Positions 45,529 to 54,229 of a stretch of 57,008 nt of DNA are shown here, piece after piece. How positions within the stretch are numbered: position 1 is the first letter of the stretch; each line of letters opens with the position of its first letter. Source of the DNA: Thermococcus sp. (lineage in GTDB: Archaea; Methanobacteriota_B; Thermococci; Thermococcales; Thermococcaceae). Made by a program: the position numbers and the translations under genes. The DNA lies in contig NZ_WANV01000024.1 of assembly GCF_015521605.1 (NCBI RefSeq), positions 1-57,008 on the forward strand. Reading direction: 5' to 3'. Under the pieces are notes generated by a model, which worked only from the letters and a program-made list of their open reading frames with translations, made no database searches and was not told the DNA's origin.

Positions 45529-45855
45529 ATGAAGGTGTTCATTTACAACGCAGATGGTCTGACCATACCGGTGGAGGTCGAGCTCGGCCTCCCCTTCAAA
45601 TTCGTCTGTAGTGAAGAGGAATGCGGCAGAAAAGTCGTCATAGAGGGAGTTGTCAGGCTGGCCAGCGAGGATGAGTTTACCGAGATACTCGAAAGCACCA
45701 TAGCAGAGAACTCGGACTTCAAAAAGATACGAGAAATAACCGCCAGGATGCTTGTATTCGAGGGAAAAGTCAACGGAAAAGAAGTGAAGCTTCCTGTTGA
45801 GAGCTTCGACGACTTTGCCAAACGCTTTTTGGACGAGGTTTTAGTCCTCCGTTAG
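45529..45855 (+). CDS. Conserved hypothetical protein
   Basis: 108 residues, MKVFIYNADGLTIPVEVELG, alpha/beta, with CSEEECGRK giving two cysteines. ATG 45529 is preferred (GGAGTGA, five-base spacing); ATG 45523 overlaps the upstream stop. Its 3' end overlaps the convergent Lrp gene by 15 bases. No family recognised. Confidence 0.7.
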   Translation: MKVFIYNADGLTIPVEVELGLPFKFVCSEEECGRKVVIEGVVRLASEDEFTEILESTIAENSDFKKIREITARMLVFEGKVNGKEVKLPVESFDDFAKRFLDEVLVLR

Positions 45856-46293
45856 CTTAAGCCTCAGGTCTTCCTTGACCACCTGCATTGCCACGCTCGT
45901 GTTCGTTTTTTCCACCCCATCCAGCGAGAGAAGCCATTTAACGAAGCGGTTCATATCTGCCCTGTCCCTAAACTTGGCCACTACAACTATGTCAAACTCC
46001 CCGGTGATGTCGTACACCATCACAACCCGGTCGTTGCGGGCTATTTCCCGTTCTATCTCAACTATCTTCCTGCCCTGGGCCTTAACCCCTATCACCGTGG
46101 TGAGGCCAAAGCCAAGCTTCTCATAGTCGAGAATCGGCGCAAATCCCCGGATTATTCCCTCCTCCTCCATCCTCTTGATGCGGTTGTACACGGTTCCTAC
46201 GGCGACCTTCAGCTCACGCGCTATCTCGCGATAGGAGAGCCTAGCATTCTCCTGAAGCAGGGAGAGTATCCTGAGATCCAGCTCATCCACCAT
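45841..46293 (-). CDS. Lrp/AsnC-family transcription regulator
   Basis: 150 residues. N-terminal winged HTH MVDELDLRILSLLQENARLS with recognition helix VGTVYNRIKRMEEEG, and C-terminal RAM domain (GLTTVIGVKA to the C-terminus). ATG 46293 has GGTGGTGAGC upstream; GTGs at 46299 and 46302 overlap that. Thermococcales have several such regulators, and the ligand cannot be read. Divergent from tRNA-Arg with a shared TATA. Confidence 0.92.
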   Translation of the reverse strand: MVDELDLRILSLLQENARLSYREIARELKVAVGTVYNRIKRMEEEGIIRGFAPILDYEKLGFGLTTVIGVKAQGRKIVEIEREIARNDRVVMVYDITGEFDIVVVAKFRDRADMNRFVKWLLSLDGVEKTNTSVAMQVVKEDLRLKLTED

Positions 46294-46321
46294 GCTCACC
46301 ACCGGGAAGAATACACCGTAA

Positions 46322-46331
46322 ACTTTAAATA
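46322..46331. promoter_or_regulatory. TATA box apparently shared by lrp and tRNA-Arg
   Basis: ACTTTAAATA is nearly symmetric around TTTAAA. Measured outwards, it is about 30 bases before tRNA-Arg (46361) and about 30 bases before the lrp ATG (46293), the right distance for both. No second TATA is visible in the 67-base gap. Confidence 0.55.
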
Positions 46332-46360
46332 CCCTTCCCTTGGAGGGAATAGCGGGCAGA

Positions 46361-46438
46361 GGACCGGTAGCCTAGCTAGGATAGGGCGGCGGCCTCCTAA
46401 GCCGCAGGTCCGGGGTTCAAATCCCCGCCGGTCCGCCA
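46361..46438 (+). tRNA. tRNA-Arg (anticodon CCT)
   Basis: Starts GGACCGGTAGCCTAGC. Anticodon stem GCGGC/GCCGC, loop CTCCTAA, anticodon CCT for AGG codons. T-arm CCGGGGTTCAAATCCCCG, acceptor CCGGTCC, G, encoded CCA. Confidence 0.96.
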
Positions 46439-46595
46439 TAACAGCCCTTTTCTGGCAAAAGTGTTGGCGGAAAATCCCGTGCTTGCCACTTCCACGTGAT
46501 GTTCTACAACGAAATGAGTTGAAGTGTTTTTCTGGATGCAGAGTCCCTGCTAAATGTCAGCCATGAATAACGTGGTGTTCCTCTTTCCCGAAAGA

Positions 46596-46603
46596 TTTAA
46601 ATA
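46596..46603 (+). promoter_or_regulatory. TATA box of the phosphoesterase-like gene
   Basis: CCCGAAAGATTTAAATATCC is a strong BRE plus TTTAAATA, about 50 bases before the ATG. The 158 bases between tRNA-Arg and this box contain nothing I recognise. Confidence 0.7.
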
Positions 46604-46653
46604 TCCGCAAATTTTAGTTAATTTGGGTAAGAAAAAGTTGGGGGGGTGAGAAG

Positions 46654-47409
46654 ATGGTGTACGTCGCGGTTCTGGCAAACGTTAACGGCAACCTCCCCGC
46701 CCTCGCAAAGGCCCTCGAAAAGATAGAGGCCCTAAAAGAGGAGGGCTACGAGATCGAGAAGTACTACCTCATTGGAAACATCGTGGGGCTGTTCCCCTAC
46801 CCAAGGGAGGTTCTAGACACCCTCGACGACCTCATAAAGAACAACAAGGTCAGCGTAATCCGCGGCGAGTTCGACCAGGTTATATCGGAGAGCGACCCCC
46901 ATGCCGAGGGCCCGGACCACATCGACCGTGTGAACTACCCCGAGCACGTCAAACTGGCCCTGAAGTACACGTGGGAAAAGCTCGGCCATGAGGGCAGGGA
47001 GTTTATACGCGACCTGCCTGTTTATCTGGTCGACAGGGTTGGAAAGAACGACATTTTTGGTGTCTACGGAAGCCCCCTCGATCCATTTGGGGGAAAAGTC
47101 CTTCCAGAGCAGCCGACGAGCTACTACGAGGCCATAATGCGCCCCATGAAAGACTACGAAATACTCTTCGTGGCCTCACCAAAGTATCCGGTCAATGCCA
47201 TGACGCGCTACGGAAGGGTCATCTGCCCCGGAAGCATAGGGTTCCCACCAGGAAAGGAGCACAAGGCCACGTTCGCCCTTGTGGACGTTGACACACTTCA
47301 CACGAAGTTCGTAGAGGTCGACTATGACAAGAAGCTCATAGAGGAGAGGATACGCAGGGAAGGCCTGCCCGAAGAGCTCGTCAGGATTCTCTACCACGGA
47401 AAGATTTGA
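46654..47409 (+). CDS. Metallophosphoesterase-fold protein lacking metal ligands
   Basis: 251 residues. The order and spacing of the calcineurin-like phosphoesterase motifs are clear, but each ligand is changed. The usual SDxHGN is ANVNGN (8-13), GDxxG is GNIVG (41-45), GNHD is GEFD (71-74), the following His is Tyr138 in GVYGSPLDP, and GHTH is ASPK (174-177). It should keep the fold but not bind the two metals, so a binding or regulatory role is likely. Ribosome-binding site GGGGGTGAGAAG. Its 3' end overlaps the convergent flippase gene by 29 bases. Confidence 0.85.
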   Translation: MVYVAVLANVNGNLPALAKALEKIEALKEEGYEIEKYYLIGNIVGLFPYPREVLDTLDDLIKNNKVSVIRGEFDQVISESDPHAEGPDHIDRVNYPEHVKLALKYTWEKLGHEGREFIRDLPVYLVDRVGKNDIFGVYGSPLDPFGGKVLPEQPTSYYEAIMRPMKDYEILFVASPKYPVNAMTRYGRVICPGSIGFPPGKEHKATFALVDVDTLHTKFVEVDYDKKLIEERIRREGLPEELVRILYHGKI

Positions 47410-48703
47410 CCAGGGCAATTCCCTCCATTATTCCCCTTCTATCGTAGGCAAGGAAAAGCAGAAAACCCGCCAGAAGGGCGTACTTTGACAGAAAGACCAG
47501 GGACTGAAGGAGCAGTGCCGCAACCAGCGAGGCGTATATCGTGGGAGATACCTTGAGGAGACTCCTCGCGTAGTGGGCAACGCCCGCGAGTATAATACCG
47601 TAGCCGAGCATCAGACCCCCCATAACACCCACGGCCTCAAACGCCGGTATCAGATAGAACCACGAAACTAAAACCGCCAAGGCCCCAAGAAGTGCCACGA
47701 AGGTTCCTTTTTTAACGTAGGCTGTTGAATTCAGGGCAACTATGCTGGGATTGTAGGCTATGTAAACCTCCATCGCCATGAGGGCCAGGTAGAAGGCGGG
47801 GCCCACATCGAAGCCAAATATTGCCGAGAGAACCTCTCTGCCGAGCAGCATGAGAATGAACACTGCGATGCTGGTCACCAGTATCAGGAGGGTCGTTGTC
47901 TTCTCGGCGAGGAATTTGATATAGTCCTCCTCGTTTTTGCCGTACTTGTAGGAAAAGAGGGGCATTATGGCCGACTGGAGAACCTGGGGGAGATACGTCA
48001 GGAGAAAGGCCGCGGAGAGTATCGCGGACACCACGCCTGCAACCCCCGGGCCGGAGAGATATTCGCTCATGAAATAGGGGCCCTGTATCAGGAAGACACC
48101 CGAGAGGGTTCCCAGGAACGCAAACGCCGAATACGATATGAGAAGGCCCATTTCTTTCCTCCGGGGCTTTCCAATTAGGTCAAACCTCACCAGGTAGGCG
48201 GCGGAGAAGAGCGCAATTAACCCAAGGAAAAGCAGGTATGGAGCGAAGACGTTGGGGAGTAGAAACCCGCCAAGGAAACCCGCGAAAGCCAGTGTTATCA
48301 TGTAGGCGTAGTGCTCTCCCCGGTGGATGCCGTAGAGGAAGTTCCTGAGGGTCAGCTGAATTCCCCTGAGCGTTGCAAGGACTCCCAGGTAGAGATTTAC
48401 GGGAAGCAGGAGAAGGCCGGCCAGCGGGAGGAGGAACGAAGGCAGGGTTACTGAGCGTATCAAATCGGCTCTGCCGGCCCCCAAGAATTCAGAGGCGTAT
48501 TTGCCAAGGGCTATCGCAAAGAAGCTCAGGGGTATGGCGACAAAGAAGGCCTGCGAGATAAGAGAGTTCGCCATCCCCAGCTCCTCAAGGCCAAAGCGCC
48601 TGGCGACTATTGCGCTGTACAGAAACCTGGTCAGCCCAGTGAGGCCCAGGGCAACCACCGATGCGAGCGAATGGCGTATAATGACCCGGCGCTCGTAGCT
48701 CAT
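47381..48703 (-). CDS. Polysaccharide/lipid-oligosaccharide flippase (Wzx/MurJ-like)
   Basis: 440 residues with 12-14 membrane helices, beginning ERRVIIRHSLASVVALGLTG, and the exporter pattern TGLTRFLYSAIVARRFGLEE. MOP superfamily, polysaccharide biosynthesis branch; expected to flip lipid-linked sugars across the membrane. No glycosyltransferases are adjacent, so its substrate is unknown. Confidence 0.85.
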   Translation of the reverse strand: MSYERRVIIRHSLASVVALGLTGLTRFLYSAIVARRFGLEELGMANSLISQAFFVAIPLSFFAIALGKYASEFLGAGRADLIRSVTLPSFLLPLAGLLLLPVNLYLGVLATLRGIQLTLRNFLYGIHRGEHYAYMITLAFAGFLGGFLLPNVFAPYLLFLGLIALFSAAYLVRFDLIGKPRRKEMGLLISYSAFAFLGTLSGVFLIQGPYFMSEYLSGPGVAGVVSAILSAAFLLTYLPQVLQSAIMPLFSYKYGKNEEDYIKFLAEKTTTLLILVTSIAVFILMLLGREVLSAIFGFDVGPAFYLALMAMEVYIAYNPSIVALNSTAYVKKGTFVALLGALAVLVSWFYLIPAFEAVGVMGGLMLGYGIILAGVAHYARSLLKVSPTIYASLVAALLLQSLVFLSKYALLAGFLLFLAYDRRGIMEGIALVKSFRGRES

Positions 48704-48727
48704 GGATGAAGAGGGAAAAGGAAAAAT

Positions 48728-49027
48728 TTAACCTTTTTGGAAGCCCAGATAGAACCCCACGACAAACGCCCCAGTTCCAGGAAGTATCCCCAGAACTTTG
48801 TCGGACAGGCCGATTATCTCACTTGTCCATCCACTGGCAAGGTTGAACAGCCTGTCCTGGTTCACTGTTATGACACCCTTCTGCTGGAGCCAGAACAGAC
48901 TCAGGACATAAGCCCCTATAAGGGCCAGTGCGAGCTTCATTAGTTTTTTCAGGGCATATCCTGTGACAAAACCCACAACGCCCCCAACCCCAATGTCACC
49001 CACCATTGCATTTACGTTGAACTCCAT
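48728..49027 (-). CDS. FUN14-family membrane protein
   Basis: 99 residues, MEFNVNAMVGDIGVGGVVGF, with glycine-rich helices (GVGGVVGFVTGYALKKLMKL) and a C-terminal FVVGFYLGF helix, the FUN14 pattern. ATG 49027 follows AGGTGACTGAA. Function in archaea unknown. Confidence 0.82.
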   Translation of the reverse strand: MEFNVNAMVGDIGVGGVVGFVTGYALKKLMKLALALIGAYVLSLFWLQQKGVITVNQDRLFNLASGWTSEIIGLSDKVLGILPGTGAFVVGFYLGFQKG

Positions 49028-49137
49028 TTCAGTCACCTAATATCAGTCGTGCACTGGAGAATAAAACGTTTTTGCCAAAATGTTTAAATTACACGATTCC
49101 AAAATATTTCTAAAGCATAAAAGTAGGTGTGAAGGCC

Positions 49138-49464
49138 ATGACGACCCCGATGGAGAGGCTCAAAAACAAGATAACGAAGGAAGTCCTGTGGCTTTATATC
49201 CTCAGGCTTCTGAAGGAGAGACCCATGTACGCGTACGAGCTCAAGGAGAGGATAAAGGAAGCCTTCAACTTTGAGCCAGCAACCGTCAGCTCCTACGTCG
49301 TTCTCTACAAGTTGGAGAAGGACGGATACGTTACCGCAGAATGGCAGGAGAGTGAGACGGGAAAGCCGTCGAGGAAGTACTACAAGCTCACCCCTGAGGG
49401 GGAGAAGCTCTTTGAGGAGGGCATAGCTTTTCTTGAGAACATGCTCTCAAAGCTCAAAGAGTAG
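49138..49464 (+). CDS. PadR-family transcription regulator
   Basis: 108 residues. Winged helix VLWLYILRLLKERPMYAYEL with recognition helix FEPATVSSYVVLYKLEKDGY, wing WQESETGKPSRKYYKLTPEG and a short dimerisation helix. ATG 49138 follows AGGTGTGAAGGCC. TATA TTTAAATT at 49083-49090. Effector and target unknown. Confidence 0.9.
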   Translation: MTTPMERLKNKITKEVLWLYILRLLKERPMYAYELKERIKEAFNFEPATVSSYVVLYKLEKDGYVTAEWQESETGKPSRKYYKLTPEGEKLFEEGIAFLENMLSKLKE

Positions 49465-49504
49465 CTTCCAATTTATGACCGAGAAAAGTGCAAAAGAGAA
49501 ACCT

Positions 49505-49524
49505 TTGAGGGCTAAAGCCCTCAG
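49505..49524 (-). terminator. Hairpin at the end of rpl40e
   Basis: GAGGGC-TTTA-GCCCTC (minus strand, 49522 to 49507) overlaps the L40e stop codon and is followed by AAAGGTTTCTCTTTT, a T-rich run. Likely terminates the ribosomal transcript and may also serve the convergent padR gene. Confidence 0.45.
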
Positions 49525-49679
49525 CGTCCCATTCCACCGCGCGGCTCTCTCGCCTTCGGGCGGAGACCCTTGTAGCCGCACTTTCTGCACTTCTTGGCCT
49601 TCCACGGGTTAGTGGCGCCGCAACGCATGCAGATGTACTTCCTAAAGATTCTGGCCTCAGCCTCTGGGAATCTCGCCAT
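49521..49679 (-). CDS. rpl40e: 50S ribosomal protein L40e
   Basis: 52 residues, [20 protein letters not shown] and so on. Four zinc-ribbon cysteines (17, 20, 31, 34) in [19 protein letters not shown], then basic [16 protein letters not shown]. Start 49679 follows GGTGATCACG. A large-subunit protein placed at the end of the S13-to-S2 run. Confidence 0.95.
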   Translation of the reverse strand: MARFPEAEARIFRKYICMRCGATNPWKAKKCRKCGYKGLRPKAREPRGGMGR

Positions 49680-49736
49680 CGTGATCACCTCATGATCTTA
49701 ATCCAACACACCTATCCCCACGGACTTTTAAACCTT

Positions 49737-49824
49737 TGGTGCGGGGGACGGGATTCGAACCCGCGCAGCCCTGCGGCAGCGGATCTTAAGTCCGCCCCCT
49801 TTGGCCAGGCTCGGGCACCCCCGC
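49737..49824 (-). tRNA. tRNA-Leu (anticodon TAA)
   Basis: Starts GCGGGGGTGCCCGAGCC. Anticodon stem GCGGA/TCCGC, loop CTTAAGA, anticodon TAA; long class II variable arm around GCCGCAGGGCTGC. T-arm CGGGTTCGAATCCCG and encoded CCA. A TATA-like GATTTTTAAC near 49850-49857 could serve it. Confidence 0.95.
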
Positions 49825-49864
49825 GCGAGGGAGAGTAAAGCGAGGGGCGTTAAAAATCTTCCCC

Positions 49865-50470
49865 TCAGGTTCTGATGATCCTCATCTCAAAGTCCTCGAC
49901 CGGGACCTTGAAGTCCTCCCTGCTCTCTATCTCCTTCCTGTTGTAGAGAACCTCCCTCGCGAGGATCCAGTAGATGAGCGCCAAAGCTTTCCTACCCTTG
50001 TTGTTGGTCGGTATGGCAACATCGACGTAGCTGAGGAAGTTCTCGGTGTCGACGAGGGCAACTATCGGGATTCCTATCTCTATGGCCTCCTTCATGGCCT
50101 GGTGGTCGGCCCTCGGGTCGGTGACTATGAGGACGTCGGGCTCCATGAAGTTCTTGACCTGCGGGTTGGTCATGGTTCCTGGCAGGAAGCGTCCCGGAAT
50201 GGCCCTGGCACCGGTAACGTCGCCGAACTTCTTCACCGGCTTCTGGCCGTAGAGCCTGACGCTGACGGCGAGTATGTTGGCAGGATCGAACTTGGCAAGG
50301 AACTTACCGGCTATCCTGAGCCTCTCGTCGGTCTTCCTGACGTCGAGGACGTAGAGGCCGTCCTGCCTGACGCGGTAGATGAACTTCTTCATGTCCTGAG
50401 TCTTCTGCTGGGTGCCGATGTGGACACCGGCGGCAAGGTACTGGTCGAGTGGAACAAGGTATTCCTCCAT
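49865..50470 (-). CDS. rps2: 30S ribosomal protein S2
   Basis: 201 residues, [20 protein letters not shown]. Landmarks are [32 protein letters not shown] and [14 protein letters not shown]. Small-subunit assembly protein. Ribosome-binding site GGAGGTGTGAAG. Confidence 0.97.
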   Translation of the reverse strand: MEEYLVPLDQYLAAGVHIGTQQKTQDMKKFIYRVRQDGLYVLDVRKTDERLRIAGKFLAKFDPANILAVSVRLYGQKPVKKFGDVTGARAIPGRFLPGTMTNPQVKNFMEPDVLIVTDPRADHQAMKEAIEIGIPIVALVDTENFLSYVDVAIPTNNKGRKALALIYWILAREVLYNRKEIESREDFKVPVEDFEMRIIRT

Positions 50471-50483
50471 TCTTCACACCTCC

Positions 50484-51509
50484 TCATCCTTCAAAGGTTA
50501 TTATCCTACCCCTTTCACCCAAATCTTCGGCTATTCTTATCAGCTCGTTCAGCTTGGCGATGGAGTCCCCCCGGAGCACCATCGCCGGGCAGCGCAGACC
50601 CACCGCGAGGTGGGCCAGTGCCTCGTCGGAGGACTCGTAGCGAGCCTCCGCGAGGATGGGGGTTATCCTCTCCGACTTCGCGTCGTTCACGAGGTTGTAT
50701 AAGTCGGTGAGCGTGCCCAGGTTTATCGGCTTTATTGACAGGGCGTTGTAGTAGCGCCTGTCGAGTATATCCTTCTCGCGGAAGAGGTGCTCGCCGTCAA
50801 CGAACACCTCGTGGGTGCCGGCTATCAACTCAAGGAACAGCTCCTCGTCGCCGAGGGGCTTTATGTAGGCCACGTTGTTGTCCTCAACTATGGAGAGCAC
50901 TTCTTCCATCTCCATCGGGACCTTCTGCACGAGGCCGAGGGCAACCTCAAGGCCGAGCTCGTCGGTGGCCTTTTCTGTTGCCGCTGAAAAGGCTCCCACG
51001 GTTCGGTCTCCCGCGTGCTCAATGACCTTGTTGGCGGCGTCAACGACATCGGTTATCTCCATGAGGTCACGAACCATCACGTAGTAGTCAAAGGCCTCGT
51101 CGCCAGCTATCTCCAGTATCGGGACGGGTAGCTCGGTCGTAAAGGTGCCGCCGATATAGCTGTAGAGGGGCATCCTCTTGACGCTCGCTGCGGCCTTGGC
51201 GACTGCTATTGACACCGCCAGCGCGGTGTTGGCCCCGATATGGCTGAAATTCTCGGTGCCGTCTATCTCCCAGAGGTAGCTGTCTATGAGCTCCTGCTCG
51301 CTGGCATCGAAGCCTATCAGCTCGGGCCCGATTATCTCGTCAACCTCGCTCACGGCACGGTGGGCCTCGGCTATGTACAGGCTCGGGTTCTCGTCTATGG
51401 GTGCGGCAAATCTCCCAAAGCCCGAGCTGGTTATGACGTCCACCTCGACGGAATATCTGCCCCCCTTGAGCACCGCGACCCTGCCGATTACGTTCTCTAT
51501 CACGGTCAT
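50484..51509 (-). CDS. Enolase-like protein, probably non-catalytic
   Basis: 341 residues, about 90 shorter than true enolase. The family's S-x-LGAN motif survives as FSHIGANTALAVSIAVAKAA and one active-site region as SIKPINLGTL. Lost or altered are the GGxHAxN and QEFMI loops, DEGG (here GAFSAATE), the metal site GDDLFVT (here DGEHLFR), SHRSGETED (here AEARYESSDE) and the last active-site Lys (MVLRGDS). It is encoded between RpoK and S2, the position known for an enolase-like gene in archaeal operons. A true enolase should exist elsewhere. Confidence 0.88.
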   Translation of the reverse strand: MTVIENVIGRVAVLKGGRYSVEVDVITSSGFGRFAAPIDENPSLYIAEAHRAVSEVDEIIGPELIGFDASEQELIDSYLWEIDGTENFSHIGANTALAVSIAVAKAAASVKRMPLYSYIGGTFTTELPVPILEIAGDEAFDYYVMVRDLMEITDVVDAANKVIEHAGDRTVGAFSAATEKATDELGLEVALGLVQKVPMEMEEVLSIVEDNNVAYIKPLGDEELFLELIAGTHEVFVDGEHLFREKDILDRRYYNALSIKPINLGTLTDLYNLVNDAKSERITPILAEARYESSDEALAHLAVGLRCPAMVLRGDSIAKLNELIRIAEDLGERGRIITFEG

Positions 51510-51515
51510 TTTTCA

Positions 51516-51689
51516 TCAGCTCGGCCTGATTACGGTGAGTGGGATTATTCCCTTCTCAAACTCAAGCAGCGCGGCGTCGAGCGGCGTGATTCCTTCCGGG
51601 ACGTCGATGAGTATTGGCGCACCCATCGCTATCTGGAGGGCCCTCGCTCCAATTATACGGGCCTTTTCAAATCTCGTGTACCTGAACAT
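51516..51689 (-). CDS. rpoK: RNA polymerase subunit K (Rpo6)
   Basis: 57 residues, [20 protein letters not shown], ending IPLTVIRPS; the RpoK/omega fold with [11 protein letters not shown]. Start 51689 follows GGGTGGTTGGA; the frame upstream runs into tRNA-Pro and is not translated. Stabilises the polymerase core. Confidence 0.96.
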   Translation of the reverse strand: MFRYTRFEKARIIGARALQIAMGAPILIDVPEGITPLDAALLEFEKGIIPLTVIRPS

Positions 51690-51710
51690 TCCAACCACCC
51701 GTGCAAATTT

Positions 51711-51788
51711 TGGTGGGGCCGCCGGGATTTGAACCCGGGTCTCCGGCACCCCAAGCCGGGAGGATAGACCAAGCTACCCCACGGCCCC
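51711..51788 (-). tRNA. tRNA-Pro (anticodon GGG)
   Basis: Starts GGGGCCGTGGGGTAGC. Anticodon stem CCGGC/GCCGG, loop TTGGGGT, anticodon GGG. T-arm CCGGGTTCAAATCCCGG and encoded CCA. It lies between rpoN and rpoK, 16 bases after the rpoN stop and 21 bases before the rpoK start. Confidence 0.96.
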
Positions 51789-51804
51789 CCAGAAATGTGG
51801 TTTT

Positions 51805-52002
51805 TCAGTATACCCTGTATACCATTACCTGGTCTATGAGCTCGACGTGGCTCAGCAGGGTTCTCCTGCAGCAGTACCTCTCGACCCCGAGGTCGTCGAG
51901 GACCTTCTCGGGATCCTCGCCCTTCTCAACCCGGGCCTTGAACTCGTAGTATTTGTCTCCTATGACCTTTCCACACGTGAAGCACCTGACGGGGACTATC
52001 AC
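51805..52002 (-). CDS. rpoN: RNA polymerase subunit N (Rpo10)
   Basis: 65 residues. Zinc-binding CFTCGK and YCCRR motifs of the Rpb10 family. GTG 52002 is chosen because the protein then begins [10 protein letters not shown] as in relatives, with GGTGAT four bases upstream; GTG 52011 overlaps that site. Confidence 0.95.
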   Translation of the reverse strand: MIVPVRCFTCGKVIGDKYYEFKARVEKGEDPEKVLDDLGVERYCCRRTLLSHVELIDQVMVYRVY

Positions 52003-52038
52003 CCGTATCACCTTCTCGAATGAATTAAAGGAAAGCCA

Positions 52039-52446
52039 TCAGCGGTAGGATTTCTGCCTCTTGGCCCTTGGACCCTTCGTTGAGCGGTTGGGCTTGTGCG
52101 GCTCGGTGCGCCTGCTGTCCCCGACGAGCATGGTTCTGTCGTACTTCATAAACTTTTCCTTGAGGTTCATGTCGTTGGTCCACTCGACGAGCGCCCTGGC
52201 TATGGCGACGCGCGCGGCCTCTGCCTGTCCCATGAAGCCTCCACCCTCGACCTTGACGTCTATGTCGACCTTGCTGACTATCTCCTCGCCCGCCAGAACG
52301 AGCGGCTCCATGATGGTGAAGCGCGCTATCTCGGGCTCGATGATCTCAACCGGCTTGTGGTTGATCCTGACGCGGCCCTTTCCTTCCCTGATGGTGGCCC
52401 TCGCAATGGCCGTCTTTCTCTTACCAGCAGTCTGGATGACCTTCAT
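52039..52446 (-). CDS. rps9: 30S ribosomal protein S9
   Basis: 135 residues, [20 protein letters not shown], with the [19 protein letters not shown] core and the basic C-terminal [12 protein letters not shown] tail that reaches the P-site tRNA. Start after GAGGTGAGAGAAG. Confidence 0.97.
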   Translation of the reverse strand: MKVIQTAGKRKTAIARATIREGKGRVRINHKPVEIIEPEIARFTIMEPLVLAGEEIVSKVDIDVKVEGGGFMGQAEAARVAIARALVEWTNDMNLKEKFMKYDRTMLVGDSRRTEPHKPNRSTKGPRAKRQKSYR

Positions 52447-52457
52447 CTTCTCTCACC

Positions 52458-52886
52458 TCAGAACTTTCCACCGAGGAACTTGGCAACCTCGCCAACGGTA
52501 ACGTACTTTGGCGTTGCAAGCCTCGACATGTGGGCCTCGATTATGGTCTCAAGCTCCTTACCCTCGAACTCCTTCGGAACGCCAGCGTAGACCTTGAGCC
52601 TCTTGAAGGCCTTCCTTCCGCGGTCGGTCTTCCAGGGGAGCATTCCCCTGACGGTTCTCCTCACTATCTCGTCGCTCCTCTTCGGGTAGAACGGACCCCT
52701 CCTCGGGTTGGTTCTGGTTCTCAGCTCGGTCCTCTGCTTGTACTTGGCGAAGATGTCCTCCCTGTTGCCGGTGATGATGGCCTTGTCGGCGTTGACTATG
52801 ACAACCTCCTCGCCCTCAAGGAGCATCTTGGCGACCTTCGAGGCGAGCCTTCCGAGTATGAGTCCTTCAGCGTTAATTATCCTCAT
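52458..52886 (-). CDS. rpl13: 50S ribosomal protein L13
   Basis: 142 residues, [20 protein letters not shown], with [20 protein letters not shown] and [20 protein letters not shown]. Start follows GGAGTGATGGGCC; 11 bases before rps9. Confidence 0.97.
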   Translation of the reverse strand: MRIINAEGLILGRLASKVAKMLLEGEEVVIVNADKAIITGNREDIFAKYKQRTELRTRTNPRRGPFYPKRSDEIVRRTVRGMLPWKTDRGRKAFKRLKVYAGVPKEFEGKELETIIEAHMSRLATPKYVTVGEVAKFLGGKF

Positions 52887-52892
52887 GGCCCA

Positions 52893-53258
52893 TCACTCCA
52901 TTATGATTACTCCACTACCCTTCGGGTTCCTCTCAATGAGCTCCTCAATGGTGAGGACCTCTCCACCGGCCTCGACTATTTTCTTCTTTGCCGTCTCGCT
53001 GAACTTCCAAGCCGCAACGGTGACCTTGTGCTCAAGCTTTCCTGCACCGAGGACGCTTCCGGGGACGATGACGACGTCGCCCTCCTTGGTGTAACGGTTG
53101 ATCCTGCTGACGTTAACCTCGGCCCTCTGCCTCCTAGGCCTCTCAAGGCGCCAGGCTATGTCCTTCCATATCTTAACCCCTTCCTCATTCGACTTCTTTC
53201 TGAGGTAGCGGATGAGCCTCCTCAGGTTGATGTCAGTGGGTCCGGTTCTCTTGACCAT
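52893..53258 (-). CDS. rpl18e: 50S ribosomal protein L18e
   Basis: 121 residues, [20 protein letters not shown], with [23 protein letters not shown] 53258 has GGAGGT seven bases upstream; ATG 53264 directly abuts the site and is rejected. Confidence 0.96.
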   Translation of the reverse strand: MVKRTGPTDINLRRLIRYLRKKSNEEGVKIWKDIAWRLERPRRQRAEVNVSRINRYTKEGDVVIVPGSVLGAGKLEHKVTVAAWKFSETAKKKIVEAGGEVLTIEELIERNPKGSGVIIME

Positions 53259-53326
53259 GAACATACCTCCTTAACGCTCTCTCGCAGGTGGGAAACCGAC
53301 AGATCCAACGGGGTGAGCGTAAATAC

Positions 53327-53414
53327 TGGTGCGGGGGCGGGGATTTGAACCCCGGAACCCCTACGGGACGGGACCCTGAATCCCGCGCCTTTGACCAGGC
53401 TCGGCAACCCCCGC
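53327..53414 (-). tRNA. tRNA-Leu (anticodon CAG)
   Basis: Starts GCGGGGGTTGCCGAGCC. Anticodon stem CGGGA/TCCCG, loop TTCAGGG, anticodon CAG; class II variable arm around GTCCCGTAGGGGTT. T-arm CGGGGTTCAAATCCCCG, encoded CCA. Begins two bases after the rpoD stop. Confidence 0.95.
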
Positions 53415-53415
53415 G

Positions 53416-54201
53416 TCAGTCGGACGCTAATTTATGGAGTTCGCTTATAAATCTATCGCTCTTCCTCATGAGGATTTTGAGGGCTATGGCCACGATTTCC
53501 TCAACGGGGAGCTCTCCGTTGGTCTCGACGGTAAACACGAACGTCCCGGGAACTACCTCTTCCCGTATCTTGTCACCCTGATAGGCCTCGAATTTCCTTG
53601 GGAGGTAGAAGGCCTTTGTGGTAGTTATGATGAGCTCCTCATCGGTCTCCTCAACGGGAAGACCGCGCCTCTCGGCAAGATTCTTGAGCTCTTCCCAGTC
53701 GGGAACTTCCTTGCTGACGTGTATCTTCGTGAGGTACTTGTAGTAGACAAAGCCCGGCTGCCACTTGGCGTGATCCTTTCCGCGTCCAAGCCTCGCGTAG
53801 GCGTTGAGGGTAAGCCTCTGCCCCTCGGCGAGCTTGACTATCGGGATGTCCGGGTTGGCGGGCTTGACTCCCTCATCGTCGCTCTTCAGGTCGCCGGAGT
53901 AAACCATTCCCGGCCCCTCAGCCTCAAGGGAGAGCGTGACCGTGTAGTCCTCAAGCTCAAGGGAGTCGAGTGAAAACCTCTCGACCGGGGTGGTGAGCGG
54001 AATCATCGCCAGTCTGTGGGCGATTATCTCGTCAAAAAGGGCCGAATCGTTCTCGAAGAACTCGACCTCGTCAACTGCGAAGGTAGGAACCTCGGCGAGG
54101 ATGGTTCTCCTCAGAGCGTTGGCGAAGGGAACGTCAACTCCCTCGATGATGAACTTAATCGAGTCCTCCCTTTTCTCAAGAATCTGAAACTTTGGCTCCA
54201 T
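53416..54201 (-). CDS. rpoD: RNA polymerase subunit D (Rpo3)
   Basis: 261 residues, [20 protein letters not shown]. Assembly-platform subunit homologous to bacterial alpha and eukaryotic Rpb3; [20 protein letters not shown] is the alpha motif. The middle domain lacks a complete four-cysteine Fe-S set, as known for Thermococcales. ATG 54201 follows GGTGATGCCG; ATG 54207 lies within that site. Confidence 0.96.
   Translation of the reverse strand: MEPKFQILEKREDSIKFIIEGVDVPFANALRRTILAEVPTFAVDEVEFFENDSALFDEIIAHRLAMIPLTTPVERFSLDSLELEDYTVTLSLEAEGPGMVYSGDLKSDDEGVKPANPDIPIVKLAEGQRLTLNAYARLGRGKDHAKWQPGFVYYKYLTKIHVSKEVPDWEELKNLAERRGLPVEETDEELIITTTKAFYLPRKFEAYQGDKIREEVVPGTFVFTVETNGELPVEEIVAIALKILMRKSDRFISELHKLASD
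53444..53451 (-). promoter_or_regulatory. TATA box of tRNA-Leu(CAG) inside rpoD
   Basis: The minus strand reads GATAGATTTATAAGCG within the last dozen codons of rpoD, about 34 bases before the mature tRNA 5' end. It gives this tRNA its own promoter within the operon. Confidence 0.6.
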
Positions 54202-54229
54202 CGGCATCACCAAAAAAGAAGTTGTGGGG

